Shown in pieces: positions 18,174 through 28,115 of a DNA stretch of 64,000 nt. The notes below the pieces were generated by a model that was not told where the DNA came from, searched no databases, and saw nothing but the letters and a program-made list of their open reading frames with translations. Each line of letters starts with the position of its first letter. Position 1 is the first letter of the stretch. The position numbers and the translations under genes are program-made. The stretch is taken from assembly GCA_963697355.1 (NCBI GenBank), contig CAVONV010000003.1, positions 62,001 to 126,000 of the forward strand, given 5' to 3'. Source of the stretch: CAVONV01 sp963697355. GTDB taxonomy: Bacteria; Acidobacteriota; Vicinamibacteria; Marinacidobacterales; DATDRI01.

Positions 18174-19850
18174 ATGCCGAAGAAAGTCGTTGTTGCCGAG
18201 CTCGTTGTTTTCAGTTTTTTCTTTTCTTTGATTTCCTGCAGCCAAGGTGATTCGCCCAAACAGGATGTGGAAGCCGCTCTGGCTGGCTTGGACAGCGATC
18301 GTCTCGTCGAGCACGTGAAGGTCTTGGGCTCGGACGAGTTCGAAGGCCGTTCTCCTTCATCACCGGGTGAGGAGAAAACCATCACGTATCTCGAGGCCGA
18401 GTTCAAGAAGGTTGGAGCGAAACCTGGCAATGGAGCGAGCTACTTCCAAGAGGTCCCACTCCTCGAAATCACCACCGACCCAAAGGCGATTCTCGAGGTC
18501 ACGGGCGGCGCTCAACCGCTGACGTTTTCCTACGGCGATGAATTCGTCGGATGGACGTTGCGGGCACAGGACAAGGTCTCCATCAAGGACTCGGAGCTCG
18601 TCTTCGTCGGATACGGCATCGTGGCTCCCGAGTATAACTGGAATGACTATGAGGGCGTCGACGTCCAAGGTAAAACCGTGGTCACGCTCGTGAACGATCC
18701 GGGATTCACCACGGAGGATCCGAATCTTTTCAACGGCCGGGCTATGACCTATTACGGCCGATGGACCTACAAATACGAGGAGGCGGCTCGTCAGGGAGCG
18801 GTCGGTGCGATCATCATCCACGAGACGGAGCCCGCCGCTTACGACTGGGATGTCGTAAAAAACAGCTGGACGGGTCCACGGTTCAGCCTCCGCACGGAGG
18901 ACGGGAACGCCTCCCGTTGCGCCGTGGAATCCTGGATGACGCTAGAGACCACTGAGACGATCTTCGAAGCCGCGGGCATGAAATTCGAAGATGCGAAAGC
19001 CGCCGCTTTGAAAGAGGATTTCAAGGCGATCCCCCTGGGTATCGAAGCCTCGGTGACGATCGAGAGCAGCGTCCGCGAGTCCATTTCGCACAATGTGGCC
19101 GCACTTCTGCCAGGCTCCAACCGGGCGGACGAGGCCGTCATCTACACGGCTCACTGGGATCACTTCGGGAAGGATCCCAACCTCGAGGGCGACCAGATCT
19201 ACAACGGCGCCCTTGACAACGCCACGGGTACCGCGGCGCTCATCCTCCTAGCGGATGCCTTCAAGAAACTGGAGACTCCCACTGGGCGTTCCATACTCTT
19301 TCTCGCCGTAACGGGCGAAGAGCAGGGTCTATTGGGCTCATACTACTATGCAGCCCATCCCTTCTTTCCACTCAACAAGACCGCCGGCGTCATCAACATG
19401 GATAGTCTGAACATCTACGGACGCATGAAAGATGTTCGCGTCATCGGCTATGGGCAGTCCGAGCTGGAAGACTACGCCAAGGATGTGGCTTCAGAACAAG
19501 ACCGCGTCGTACTCCCCAATCCCACGCCCGAAAAAGGCTCGTTCTATCGCTCCGACCATTTCCCCTTTGCCAAGCAAGGGGTCCCCGCTTTGAGCGCAGG
19601 CTCGGGAATCGACCATCGGGAGAAGGGCGAAGCCTACGGTCGTCAATTACGAGAGCAATACAATAAGGAGAAGTACCACAAGCCGACGGACGAGTACGAC
19701 GAGAGTTGGGATCTGGAAGGCGCGATGGAAGACCTCGAGCTCTATTTCAAGATCGGGTACCGATTGGCCATGGAAGCCACCTTCCCAAACTGGAAAGAAG
19801 GCAGCGAGTTCAAAGCCACTCGCGATGCCGACATGGGTGCAGAACAGTGA
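18174..19850 (+). CDS. M28-family aminopeptidase lipoprotein with PA-like insert
   Basis: 558 residues. A signal peptide ends in a lipobox (SLISC at about residues 18-22). A protease-associated-like insert (about 110-290) precedes the M28 catalytic domain. Zinc ligands: TAHWDHFG (His), GALDNATG (Asp), EEQGLLGS (Glu pair), INMDSLN (Asp), KYHKPTDEY (His). Such enzymes trim peptides at the cell envelope. AAGGAG seven bases before the ATG supports the start. A possible promoter is TTGACT (18113-18118), 17 bases, TAGCTT (18136-18141). It is divergent from the hydantoinase operon. Confidence 0.9.
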   Translation: MPKKVVVAELVVFSFFFSLISCSQGDSPKQDVEAALAGLDSDRLVEHVKVLGSDEFEGRSPSSPGEEKTITYLEAEFKKVGAKPGNGASYFQEVPLLEITTDPKAILEVTGGAQPLTFSYGDEFVGWTLRAQDKVSIKDSELVFVGYGIVAPEYNWNDYEGVDVQGKTVVTLVNDPGFTTEDPNLFNGRAMTYYGRWTYKYEEAARQGAVGAIIIHETEPAAYDWDVVKNSWTGPRFSLRTEDGNASRCAVESWMTLETTETIFEAAGMKFEDAKAAALKEDFKAIPLGIEASVTIESSVRESISHNVAALLPGSNRADEAVIYTAHWDHFGKDPNLEGDQIYNGALDNATGTAALILLADAFKKLETPTGRSILFLAVTGEEQGLLGSYYYAAHPFFPLNKTAGVINMDSLNIYGRMKDVRVIGYGQSELEDYAKDVASEQDRVVLPNPTPEKGSFYRSDHFPFAKQGVPALSAGSGIDHREKGEAYGRQLREQYNKEKYHKPTDEYDESWDLEGAMEDLELYFKIGYRLAMEATFPNWKEGSEFKATRDADMGAEQ

Positions 19851-19974
19851 CCACTGGTCACTGTGCAACCGGGAACGGGCAGGGGCTCGGGCACGGGTAG
19901 GGGATTCCTTTCTCCTTTCTTCTCCATGGGAAGACGGATCCTCGATTCTGACGCAAGCTGCCATTGCACCTTAG

Positions 19975-21509
19975 CTACCCAGCCTCAGTGGCGCGTCTTC
20001 TGAGACCATGAGAAACCACGGCGAACAACGCGAAAAGCAATGTCACGACGGCCGAGGCTCGTCCGACGATATTTCCGAATCGGACGAAGGGCGTTTGCTC
20101 TTTGCAAAACGAGATTTTTCCGCTCACCACGTCCTGCACGAAGAGCTCACTCTTCTTCAAAACTCGGCCGTAGGGGTCCACAATCGCCGAGATTCCCGTA
20201 TTGGCGGCGCGTACGACATAGCGTCGGGTCTCGGCAGCCCTTGCCGTAACCATGAGGAAATGTTGATGGGGAGCAGAGCTTCGGCCGAACCAAGCGTCGT
20301 TTGTGACGTTCACGAGAAGCTCCGCACCTCCTAGAACGAACTCGCGAATCAACTCGCCGTAGATGGCCTCATAACAAATGAACGCGCCCAAACGACCCAC
20401 TCCGACATCCGCCACCACCACCTCTTCCCCGGCAGTGAAATCAGAGACACCTTCGGTCAGTGCCTCCGCGAAAAAAAGAGATCCTTGTTCGGAATGTACT
20501 CCCCGAAGGGCACCAAGACGTTCTTGTGGTAACGAAGACTGAGATCGCCCGTGGGTGTGATCATTTTGGCACCGTTGAAGGCTCGGTATCCTCCTCCCTC
20601 CACGGTCTCAACCGACTCGTAGTCATCGCTTCCAAAAAGAAGGTAAATGTCGTGTTGCCGCGCGAAACTTTTCATATGCTCCGCGAGCTGAGGAGCTTCG
20701 TCGAATCGAAAGGGGATCGCCGACTCCGGCCACACCACGAGCCGCGCCCCTTCCCGGGCCGCACGCACCGACAAGCTGAGGTGGTCCGTGTAGATTTGGC
20801 TCGCATAGGCCGGGTCCCATTTGTTCTCTTGAAGAATTCTGCCCTGAACGGCCGCTACGGGAAAAGTCGCCTCCGGCAAAGGCTCTGACAGCTCCCTGAC
20901 TCCGTAGCCCAGGACGAGTCCCAATACGACGGCAACCGGAAGGCTCGCTGAAAGAGTCCGCTTCCAACCGGGTAGCGTGAATCCGTAGGCAATAGCGGCA
21001 TTCACGAGAACCAAGAGAAGAGAGATACCGTAGATGCCGGTGATTGAAGCGAACTGCAGTACGGGCAAGACGCCCACTTGGCTGTAGCCTAATTGGCACC
21101 AAGGGAAGCCACCCCAGGGGTATTTTCGGAAGATCTCGCAGCCGACCCAAAGAACAGGGGAGACGAGAATCGCTTGTGGCCCCCCCAGACGGCAGGCCAA
21201 AGCCGTCAAGCCACCGAAGATCGTCGTGAAAAAAGCGAGGTATCCGACGAGTGCCAGGAGAGCGCCGACACTGACCCATCGGTTCAATCCACCGTAGGTG
21301 ACCATGACATCGCTCGTCCAGTAGACCAAACCGGCAGAAGCCACCAGACCGGTCAGGGCTCCCAGAACGAACCCCTGCCGCACCGTCGAGAGCGTCAGTT
21401 GGTAGAGCAGCGGAACCAATGCCACCCAGGCAACCAGAGGCAGATCGATTTTCGGAAAGCAGGATACGAGGAGGGCCCCCGAAAGGACCCCGACGAGAGC
21501 AGAACGCAC
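19975..21509 (-). CDS. lnt: Apolipoprotein N-acyltransferase, frameshifted at a T7 run
   Basis: Adds the third acyl chain to lipoproteins in the inner membrane. The upstream frame (start GTG 21509) holds about six membrane helices, the nitrilase-like Glu (WPESAIPFRF) and Lys region (YHKNVLVPFGEYIP). It ends after LFFSRR at about 20457. The downstream frame resumes with AEALTEGVSDF and contains the catalytic Cys (FICYEAIYGELIREFV) and WFGRSSAPHQH, ending in the C-terminal membrane helix. The junction is a run of seven T on the coding strand; one more T restores a normal protein of about 511 residues. The GTG start lies just after the SPOR-gene stop, indicating an operon. A homopolymer error is likely; -1 slippage is the alternative. 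Confidence 0.88.
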
Positions 21510-21510
21510 G

Positions 21511-22146
21511 CTACTGTGTGATATAGGGTTTGAACTTCTCGCTATCTTGAAGCATTTGAGCGACTTTTTCTGCTTCGCTTCGGTCGGCAAACCGGCCCAC
21601 ACGGACCCGGAACAGGCCTGTTTCTCCACCCGACTCCACGTAGGCCCGATAGTTTTTATCCTTCAACCGTTGAACGAGCTGATCTGCAGCAGCTTGCGTC
21701 TTGAGCGCGACCACTTGAATCGTAAAAGTACCGGAAGGGGTACCCATTTCGGACGCGGCCTTGGGGGGCGTCTTTTTTGGAACCGGCTTGGCGGCAGGAG
21801 GTGGCGGCGGCGTGTCTTTCTTCGCCTTCGCTACCAGCTCTTCGGGGCTCGACGACGCGCTCTCTTCCAAACGATCCTCGGCTTTGGGACTCTCGAGTCG
21901 CCTCTGATAGTCGAGCTCACGGCGAACTTCTGCGGGCTTCAGACCTCCCGTGGACGGCACTTGGTCAGGACTGGTGGTGATGTTCTTTCCAGCAGCGGCA
22001 ATCGTGGCGTCACGGACCCCACGACCAACCATCACGCCGCACAGGAACACAACGACGGCGATCGCGACCGCCGCCATGAAAAAGAACACCAATTGCTTGT
22101 TGTTTAGTTGAAGCTCGTAGTAGCCAGCCTCATCGTAGTCGGCCAT
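21511..22146 (-). CDS. SPOR-domain membrane protein
   Basis: 211 residues. A short cytoplasmic tail precedes one membrane helix (about 22-42), then a Pro/Lys/Ala-rich linker with a run of Pro, and a C-terminal SPOR domain (about 135-210; FTIQVVALKTQAAADQLVQR, GLFRVRVGRFADRSEAEKV). SPOR domains bind glycan strands lacking stem peptides at division septa, so septal localisation is expected. It lies between the DUF4388 gene and lnt on the same strand, with only one base between its stop and the lnt GTG. FtsN-like or other envelope function cannot be separated by sequence alone. Confidence 0.88.
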   Translation of the reverse strand: MADYDEAGYYELQLNNKQLVFFFMAAVAIAVVVFLCGVMVGRGVRDATIAAAGKNITTSPDQVPSTGGLKPAEVRRELDYQRRLESPKAEDRLEESASSSPEELVAKAKKDTPPPPPAAKPVPKKTPPKAASEMGTPSGTFTIQVVALKTQAAADQLVQRLKDKNYRAYVESGGETGLFRVRVGRFADRSEAEKVAQMLQDSEKFKPYITQ

Positions 22147-22184
22147 TTCGAGTCACTCCTTTGCTTTACCGTCCTCGACCGGTT

Positions 22185-23306
22185 CTATTCACCCATCGTG
22201 CCAGGCGGCGGGCCTTTTTCTCGAACCTCCGAGATTACACGCTCTTGGTCTTGTTGACCGAACTTGCGTCCAATCTCATGAAGGAGCCCGTACGTCAGTT
22301 CGTTGAGTCCGTCCACCAGCACGATTTTTTTGTTCTCGTGAGACTTGTCGCCCAAGTTGGCGAGAATTTGATCGAAATCGACTCGCCCCGCCGACCCGAG
22401 CTCGATCCTTTCGAAGAGTTGCGGAAAGAGCTCGGCGACATCTGCGACGGTCTTGTCCGCAAACTCGCCTGCTTCCTCACCGAGTTTTTGCTGCAAGAAC
22501 GTGTATACCGTCCCGAAATTACGGTTGTAATAGTCAACGATCTCTTCGAGCTCGTATTCCTGTTCCTTAACACGAGCTTCACTCACACTGGCGCCTCTCA
22601 CCAAAACTCCCGCCGCGACCAGTCCGTAAAGGATGCGCAGGGTCTCGAAGTTGGACAAATAGCTCATGGAGATGATTTGCTCCACGTTGAGCCTTCCATT
22701 GACCTGCGACAAGATTTGAGACTCATCCTCGTCCAGCTCGAGCTTATAGACCAAGGTTTCCGCGCGATCGGATTGTCGAAGTATGGTATCCACCGAACCC
22801 ACACCGGCGTAGACACGTGTGAAGTCGCGGAGCCGCCGGATACCTTCCAAGATGACTTTTTCCGTGCTCAAATCGAGAGTGACCGGCCCTTCCGCAGACA
22901 GGTCTTTCATGACGAACTCGTACTCGCCGCGGGACCAATCGAACAGGCTGTAGACGATCTCCACTACATGCTGATTGATGGACAAAAACAGCTCGTCAGG
23001 CGAGAGAATGCCTTCCTCGACCAGGACCGCTCCGAGGCGTTTGCCCGGCTTGATCAATCTGCTGGCTTCGAGAAAGTCGCGAATGGTGATTTTGCCTTCC
23101 TTGAGAAGAAACTCGCCGAGTCGGTCATCCGGAAGGTTGGACGTGGCAAAAATAATCGCTCCATCCTTGAAATAAACGGCCTTCCACCTCCCCATGTCGT
23201 GGAAGTTGAGCACGCCCGTCTCGCGACTCCGGCTAATGGAGGCGAGAAGCTCGGGGAGGCTCGCTTCGGAAAGCGACCCTTGAATCGTCAGTTCCTCGGC
23301 CTGCAT
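22185..23306 (-). CDS. DUF4388 (PATAN) domain protein
   Basis: About 373 residues. The N-terminal domain (IQGSLSEASLPELLASISRS, GVLNFHDMGRWKAVYFKDGA) is the DUF4388/PATAN fold found in signalling proteins of Acidobacteria, Myxobacteria and others. It is followed by a GspE-N-like helical part (FLLKEGKITIRDFLEASRL) and further helices. The ATG at 23306 has AGGA seven bases upstream; the GTG at 23312 is less favoured. It is the first gene of a minus-strand run with SPOR and lnt. A second DUF4388 protein lies at 49760-51610. Function unknown; a protein-interaction role in gliding, polarity or regulation is inferred from other PATAN proteins. Confidence 0.8.
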   Translation of the reverse strand: MQAEELTIQGSLSEASLPELLASISRSRETGVLNFHDMGRWKAVYFKDGAIIFATSNLPDDRLGEFLLKEGKITIRDFLEASRLIKPGKRLGAVLVEEGILSPDELFLSINQHVVEIVYSLFDWSRGEYEFVMKDLSAEGPVTLDLSTEKVILEGIRRLRDFTRVYAGVGSVDTILRQSDRAETLVYKLELDEDESQILSQVNGRLNVEQIISMSYLSNFETLRILYGLVAAGVLVRGASVSEARVKEQEYELEEIVDYYNRNFGTVYTFLQQKLGEEAGEFADKTVADVAELFPQLFERIELGSAGRVDFDQILANLGDKSHENKKIVLVDGLNELTYGLLHEIGRKFGQQDQERVISEVREKGPPPGTMGE

Positions 23307-23342
23307 GTTCACGTCCTGTTTCTGGCGCTTTCTCGGTTGGTC

Positions 23343-24107
23343 CTATTTCCCTTCACCCTTCTGCATGAACGCACCCAAGAACTCCACAGGCAACGGGAAG
23401 ATGATCGTCGAGTTCTTTTCCGTCGCGATCTCGGTCAGAGTCTGAAGGTACCGCAGTTGAACCCCCAAAGGATGTTGTCCCACAATCGCCGCGGCGGCGC
23501 TCAACTGTTTGGAGGCTAGGAACTCACCTTCGGCGTGAATGACCTTGGCGCGTTTCTCGCGTTCGGCCTCGGCCTGTTTCGCCAAGGCACGCGTCATCTC
23601 GGCGGGGAGGTCCACGTGTTTGACCTCGACCGATGTCACTTTGATGCCCCAGGGATCGGTGTGCTTGTCCAAAATCTCCTGAAGCTGCATGTTGAGTTTC
23701 TCACGCTCAGACAGCAAGTCATCCAATTCCACCTGGCCGAGCACGCTACGAAGCGTCGTTTGTGCGAGCTGCGAAGTGGCGTAGAGGTAGTTCTCGACCT
23801 CCACAACCGCTTTGGTCGGGTGGAGTATGCGGAAGAAGATCACTGCGTTGACTTTGACGGAGACGTTGTCGCGCGTAATGACGTCTTGCGGCGGCACGTC
23901 AAGTGCCACAAGCCTGAGACTGACCTTCACCATCCGGTCAACGGGGCTAAAAACCCAAATCAGACCGGGCCCTTTGGGTTCACCCCGCAATCGCCCCAAT
24001 CGGAAGATCACTCCGCGTTCGTACTCATTGAGGATTTTCACCCAATTGAGAAAAAATATGACTACTACGACAGCGACCAGAGCCGTGCCAATCGGCAATC
24101 CAAACAT
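23343..24107 (-). CDS. SPFH/stomatin-like membrane protease partner (slipin/QmcA)
   Basis: 254 residues. One N-terminal membrane hairpin (VVVVIFFLNWVKI), then the band-7 domain (YERGVIFRLGRLRG, DVPPQDVITRDNVSV, AQTTLRSVLGQVELDDLLSE) and a helical tail ending in FPLPVEFLGAF. Slipins form large membrane rings and partner with NfeD proteases. ATG 24107 follows GGGAG; the extension to 24152 is rejected. It lies 19 bases after the nfeD stop, the canonical nfeD-slipin operon in which NfeD cleaves the C-terminal part of the slipin. Expected role: membrane microdomain organisation and quality control. Confidence 0.9.
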   Translation of the reverse strand: MFGLPIGTALVAVVVVIFFLNWVKILNEYERGVIFRLGRLRGEPKGPGLIWVFSPVDRMVKVSLRLVALDVPPQDVITRDNVSVKVNAVIFFRILHPTKAVVEVENYLYATSQLAQTTLRSVLGQVELDDLLSEREKLNMQLQEILDKHTDPWGIKVTSVEVKHVDLPAEMTRALAKQAEAEREKRAKVIHAEGEFLASKQLSAAAAIVGQHPLGVQLRYLQTLTEIATEKNSTIIFPLPVEFLGAFMQKGEGK

Positions 24108-24126
24108 CACTTTTCTCCCTTTTGAA

Positions 24127-25428
24127 TTAGTCCTTGGAGACGGGTTCCACATCGAGAACGAGGCCGTGGATCCCCGTCACCCGGATCTGCTCCCCTTTGG
24201 TGATCTTGTTCTGAGAACGCACATCCCAGAACTCACCGTGCACGAAAACTTTCCCCGTTCCGTCGATCTCGGTCGCGGCAGTGCCGATTTCACCGACCAT
24301 GCCCACGTCACCCGTCGTAGGCTTTTCGAGATGTGCTTTGACCACCAAGCGGGCAATGAATCCAAACATGATGACAAGCGTCAAGGTCACGGGCAATATG
24401 ACCAACCAACTGAGATGGAGCTCCGGGGTGGGAAACGATTGTTTCTCGAAAAGAATGAGCGAGCCCAGAAGCAATGCCACAACGCCTCCTAGACCAAGGA
24501 CCCCGAACGTCGGAGTGAACGCCTCAGCAATGAGCAACCCGATTCCAACAAAGATGAGGAGCAACCCCGCGTAATTGACCGGAAGCACTTGCAGGGCAGA
24601 GAAGGCCAGAATCAGACAAATGACACCAACGACGCCGGGAAGGACAGCACCAGGATTGGAAAGCTCGAAGTACAAGCCCAAGACACCTAGCGTCATCAGA
24701 ATATAGGCGATATTAGGATTGGAGATCACGGAAAGGATACGCTGAGGAACCGTCATCTCGAGCTCGATGACTTCTGAGTCTTTGGTCTGAAGAACGACCT
24801 CGCTCCCGTCGAATCGGGTAATGGTGACTCCATCCAAAGTCTCGAGCAGCTCTGCTTCGTCGCCGACGACGTAATCGATGAGGCCGGCCTCGAGCGCTTC
24901 TTCCCCTGTCCAAGACTGGCTCTCGACGACACCTTTTTCAGCGAGCTCCACGTTTCGGCCGCGTTTGGATGCGATCGAGCGAATGTAGGCTGCGGCATCC
25001 GATTCGACCTTCTTGGACATGGTCTCGTCCATTTGCTGGCCGCTGGCTGCGACGGGATGGGCCGCACCGATATTGGTACCGGGCGCCATGACCGCAATAT
25101 CGGCGGCAATCGTGATCAAGAACCCCGCGGATGCCGCCCGGGCGCCGGAAGGTGAGACGTAGACGGCAACCGGAACCTCGCTGTTGAGGATTTTCTCGAT
25201 AATCTGTCGCATCGAAGTATCGAGACCACCCGGCGTTTGGAGCTTGATCAGAACGAGCTCTCCACCTTCTTCCTCGGCTTTCTCGATGCCATCGACGATG
25301 TATTGAGCCGTCACACGATGGATGATGTCGTCAACGGCAACCTTATACACCTGCCCTGCCCACACGGGTCCCGTAAGGCCCATGAAGCAAGCCAAGAGCG
25401 TCAATTTGATAGTGTGTGAAAGTCGCAT
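24127..25428 (-). CDS. NfeD-family membrane serine protease
   Basis: About 433 residues. A signal peptide precedes a ClpP-like Ser-Lys protease domain (LQTPGGLDTSM, SPSGARAASAGFLI with nucleophile Ser, ANIGAAHPV-type loop), then four membrane helices (about 240-350) and a C-terminal OB-fold NfeD domain (GKVFVHGEFWDVRSQ). It is the first gene of a two-gene operon with a slipin. ATG 25428 lies only 12 bases from the -10 box (25441-25446), so the mRNA is nearly leaderless and has no ribosome site. The longer frame to 25497 would start before that promoter and is rejected. Confidence 0.88.
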   Translation of the reverse strand: MRLSHTIKLTLLACFMGLTGPVWAGQVYKVAVDDIIHRVTAQYIVDGIEKAEEEGGELVLIKLQTPGGLDTSMRQIIEKILNSEVPVAVYVSPSGARAASAGFLITIAADIAVMAPGTNIGAAHPVAASGQQMDETMSKKVESDAAAYIRSIASKRGRNVELAEKGVVESQSWTGEEALEAGLIDYVVGDEAELLETLDGVTITRFDGSEVVLQTKDSEVIELEMTVPQRILSVISNPNIAYILMTLGVLGLYFELSNPGAVLPGVVGVICLILAFSALQVLPVNYAGLLLIFVGIGLLIAEAFTPTFGVLGLGGVVALLLGSLILFEKQSFPTPELHLSWLVILPVTLTLVIMFGFIARLVVKAHLEKPTTGDVGMVGEIGTAATEIDGTGKVFVHGEFWDVRSQNKITKGEQIRVTGIHGLVLDVEPVSKD

Positions 25429-25440
25429 TCGACGCTTTGA

Positions 25441-25470
25441 AGTATACATTGACGGTGGTTGAACTGTCAA
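25441..25470 (-). promoter_or_regulatory. nfeD promoter
   Basis: On the minus strand TTGACA (25470-25465), 18 bases, TATACT (25446-25441). Transcription would begin about five bases before ATG 25428. Confidence 0.6.
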
Positions 25471-25581
25471 GAAACAATCACCGGTAAGTCTATGCATTTT
25501 TGGGCTTTGCGGCGTTCCATTCCTTCACCTCCATCTCCGGACAAGTGGAAAAAGCCTCCTCCACCATGTTAGGTTCCATCT

Positions 25582-27597
25582 ATGGGGAAAGCGCAAGGGA
25601 AAAACACGACCACCCGGGCCGTCCTGGTCATATCGCTTTTTGCGGTTCTGACTCTGGTCATGGCCTATCCCCTGAGCTGGGAACCGGGAGGTCGAGCACT
25701 CGACCTGGGCGCCGATACGCGGCTCTTCCTCTGGACTCTATCTTGGGATATTCATGCCTTATCCCATCGACCCTGGTCTCTATTCGATGCCAACATCTTT
25801 TTTCCCGAAGCAAACACACTCGCTTACTCGGAACACTTGGTTGGAAGTGCACTCGTGGGTGCTCCGTGGATGGCGGTGACCAACAATCCCCTTCTGACGC
25901 TCAATGCCATCGTGCTCCTCTCATGCCTCGGCTGTGGTCTGGGGGCCTACTTTCTTGCCCGTCGTCTGGGCATCGGAGTGACGGGCGCGCTGGTTGCCGG
26001 CGTGATCTTTGCTTTTTCTCCCCCTCGGTTCTTTCGGATCGGGCAGCTACATCTAGCCACGGTGCAATGGATCCCCTTTTGCCTTGCTTTCCTCCACACC
26101 TATGCTTCGGGCGGGAAGCTCCGACACCTCCTTGCCGCGTCTTTCTTCTTTTGGCTCCAGGCACTCTCAGGCGGACAAAGTGGTCTTTATCTCCTTCTCG
26201 CTTCGGGCGGCCTCATCACCTACTTGCTCATGCTGGGCCGATTTCGCCCTTACGGATCCGTGCCTCGCGACGTGGTCCTTGCCGGAGTTTTCACCGTTGT
26301 TCTGAACACACCCTTCCTGCTCCCTTACTTCCAAGTCCAGGGCGACCTTGGGCTCCGTCGATCGCTCCAGGAAACCGAAGAATGGTCACCGAACGGAGTG
26401 AGTTTCTTGGCCGCTCCCACCCATGCACAAAAGACGGTCCTATCCGCCGTACCGGGACTTCGCCGGAACGTGCTGGAGAAGGCGCGGAGCTACCTCTTTC
26501 CCGGGTTCTTGACGTTGATTCTGGCTGTGGTCGCCCTCGGTCGACGGCGCTCCACACCCGAAACACGTCCCCTGGACAAGGATAGCCCTGTCAGTTGGCC
26601 CGCGGCCGTCACCGATACTCTCTTGGTGCTTCTGGGCGCGGTGGCCATTGGTCTTCAGGCGACAGGAGGCATTCGGGCGGAAGTGGCCGGAGTCAATGTT
26701 TCGGCCGCGAACGGCGGTAGGGCGGCGATCGCTTTCGCCGTTTTGCTTGGGCTGAGATTTGCTCTGGCGCCAAAGTCGCCCTTTGCCTTGGCCCGGAGTT
26801 TGCGTCGGGCGAGGGCCTTCCTGCAACAGGAGCTCAACGACCGAATGGGAGTTGAAGTCGGATTCTACGCTTTCCTGGCGGCATTCTCTCTTTGGGCGTC
26901 ACTGGGGCCCCGCTTTGGACTCTACGCATGGCTCTATCGTTTGATGCCCGGGTTCGATTTCATCCGTGTTCCCTCACGTCTGACACTTCTCACTCTGCTC
27001 GGCCTGGCCGTACTCGCCGGGCTCGGGGCGGATCGAATCGTGGGAGCCCGCCGCGGGAGCGTTCGCTGGGTGGGAGCGCTCCTGCTCCCGACACTGCTAC
27101 TTCTGGAGTTCGCCGCCTTTCCCCTGGACGCCCGACCCTATCCACTGAACATCCCGACCATGGAGCGGTGGCTCGCCAGCTACCCCGAACGCGTTCCCCT
27201 CGTGGCGCTACCGGTTCCCGATCCGCGTGACGCTGTCCAATCGGCTCGTCTCCACTCTTTGTACATGCTCTACTCGACAGCTCACTGGCATGAGCTCGTC
27301 AACGGTTACAGCGGTTTCACACCACCGAAACATGATGAGCTCTTTCGAAGACTGGTCAACTTTCCCGACGTCACGAGCCTCGACGCACTCGAAGCCGTGG
27401 GAGTCCGGCTGGCGGTTCTTCACCGGGACCTCTATTCCGACGCAGATTGGGCGAGCCTCAACCAACGGATTGTGGTTTGGAAAGACCGGCTACTGCTCGT
27501 CTATGAAGATGAAGGCGGGCAAATCTATGAGCTCAATCGTCGGGCGAGTCGTCGGGCGAGCCCTCGAGCAAATCGTGCATCGTCAGAAGCTTCGTAA
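25582..27597 (+). CDS. Polytopic membrane protein, YfhO/glycosyltransferase-C-like
   Basis: 671 residues with a dozen or more hydrophobic segments over residues 10-530, then a soluble C-terminal part. The early loop contains WEPGGRALDLGADTRLFLW and the periplasmic stretch SLFDANIFFPEANTLAYSEH, which place acidic residues after the first helix, as in GT-C glycosyltransferases. No exact family was recognised. The C-terminal tail is Arg/Ser/Ala-rich and overlaps the 3' end of greA, on the opposite strand, by 65 bases. The ATG at 25582 is the first plausible start; no strong ribosome site is seen. Role in cell-envelope glycan or lipid modification is inference. Confidence 0.65.
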   Translation: MGKAQGKNTTTRAVLVISLFAVLTLVMAYPLSWEPGGRALDLGADTRLFLWTLSWDIHALSHRPWSLFDANIFFPEANTLAYSEHLVGSALVGAPWMAVTNNPLLTLNAIVLLSCLGCGLGAYFLARRLGIGVTGALVAGVIFAFSPPRFFRIGQLHLATVQWIPFCLAFLHTYASGGKLRHLLAASFFFWLQALSGGQSGLYLLLASGGLITYLLMLGRFRPYGSVPRDVVLAGVFTVVLNTPFLLPYFQVQGDLGLRRSLQETEEWSPNGVSFLAAPTHAQKTVLSAVPGLRRNVLEKARSYLFPGFLTLILAVVALGRRRSTPETRPLDKDSPVSWPAAVTDTLLVLLGAVAIGLQATGGIRAEVAGVNVSAANGGRAAIAFAVLLGLRFALAPKSPFALARSLRRARAFLQQELNDRMGVEVGFYAFLAAFSLWASLGPRFGLYAWLYRLMPGFDFIRVPSRLTLLTLLGLAVLAGLGADRIVGARRGSVRWVGALLLPTLLLLEFAAFPLDARPYPLNIPTMERWLASYPERVPLVALPVPDPRDAVQSARLHSLYMLYSTAHWHELVNGYSGFTPPKHDELFRRLVNFPDVTSLDALEAVGVRLAVLHRDLYSDADWASLNQRIVVWKDRLLLVYEDEGGQIYELNRRASRRASPRANRASSEAS

Positions 27598-28033
27598 TCT
27601 CGAACTCCCGACGGCCGGCGGGAGTTTGGACCTCGACTTCGTCACCGTCCTGCTTACCCATCAGAGCTTTGCCGATGGGTGAGGTGGTCGAAATGCGCCC
27701 CTTCTGCACATCCGCTTCTTCGCTCATCACCAACCGATAGACGACCTCTTCCCCCTTGTCCGCGTCGTAGAGGTGCACTTCCGATCCGAGGGACACGACT
27801 CCACGAGGGATCTTGTCGAAGTTGATCATGGACAGCTCCGCCAATCGCTTGCGGAGTTGTCCTAGACGAGCATTCACATAGCCCTGCCGCTCTTTGGCGG
27901 CGTGGTATTCGGCGTTCTCAGAAAGGTCTCCATGCTCCCGGGCAGTCTTGATTTCCTTAGGAAGGTGCACATGGAACTCCTCTTCGAGGCTCTTGATCTC
28001 GTCCTTGATCTTCTTCAGAAAGTCTTGCGTCAT
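27533..28033 (-). CDS. greA: Transcription elongation factor GreA
   Basis: 166 residues, normal for GreA. The N-terminal coiled coil has the acidic tip motif HGDLSENAEYHAAKERQ, whose acidic residues reach the RNA polymerase active site and stimulate cleavage of backtracked RNA. The C-terminal FKBP-like domain has SPIGKALMGKQDGDEVEV. The end is an acidic extension (EGSPDDSPDD) that lies in the 65-base overlap with the convergent membrane-protein gene. It is divergent from the TrmH-type gene with an 82-base spacer. Confidence 0.95.
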   Translation of the reverse strand: MTQDFLKKIKDEIKSLEEEFHVHLPKEIKTAREHGDLSENAEYHAAKERQGYVNARLGQLRKRLAELSMINFDKIPRGVVSLGSEVHLYDADKGEEVVYRLVMSEEADVQKGRISTTSPIGKALMGKQDGDEVEVQTPAGRREFEITKLLTMHDLLEGSPDDSPDD

Positions 28034-28115
28034 AGTTCAGGCCCTCATAATATCACAGCCAAACGGCTTGGGGGACTCCCAACCACAGCCTCTCGAATTG
28101 CGTTATATTGCTCCA

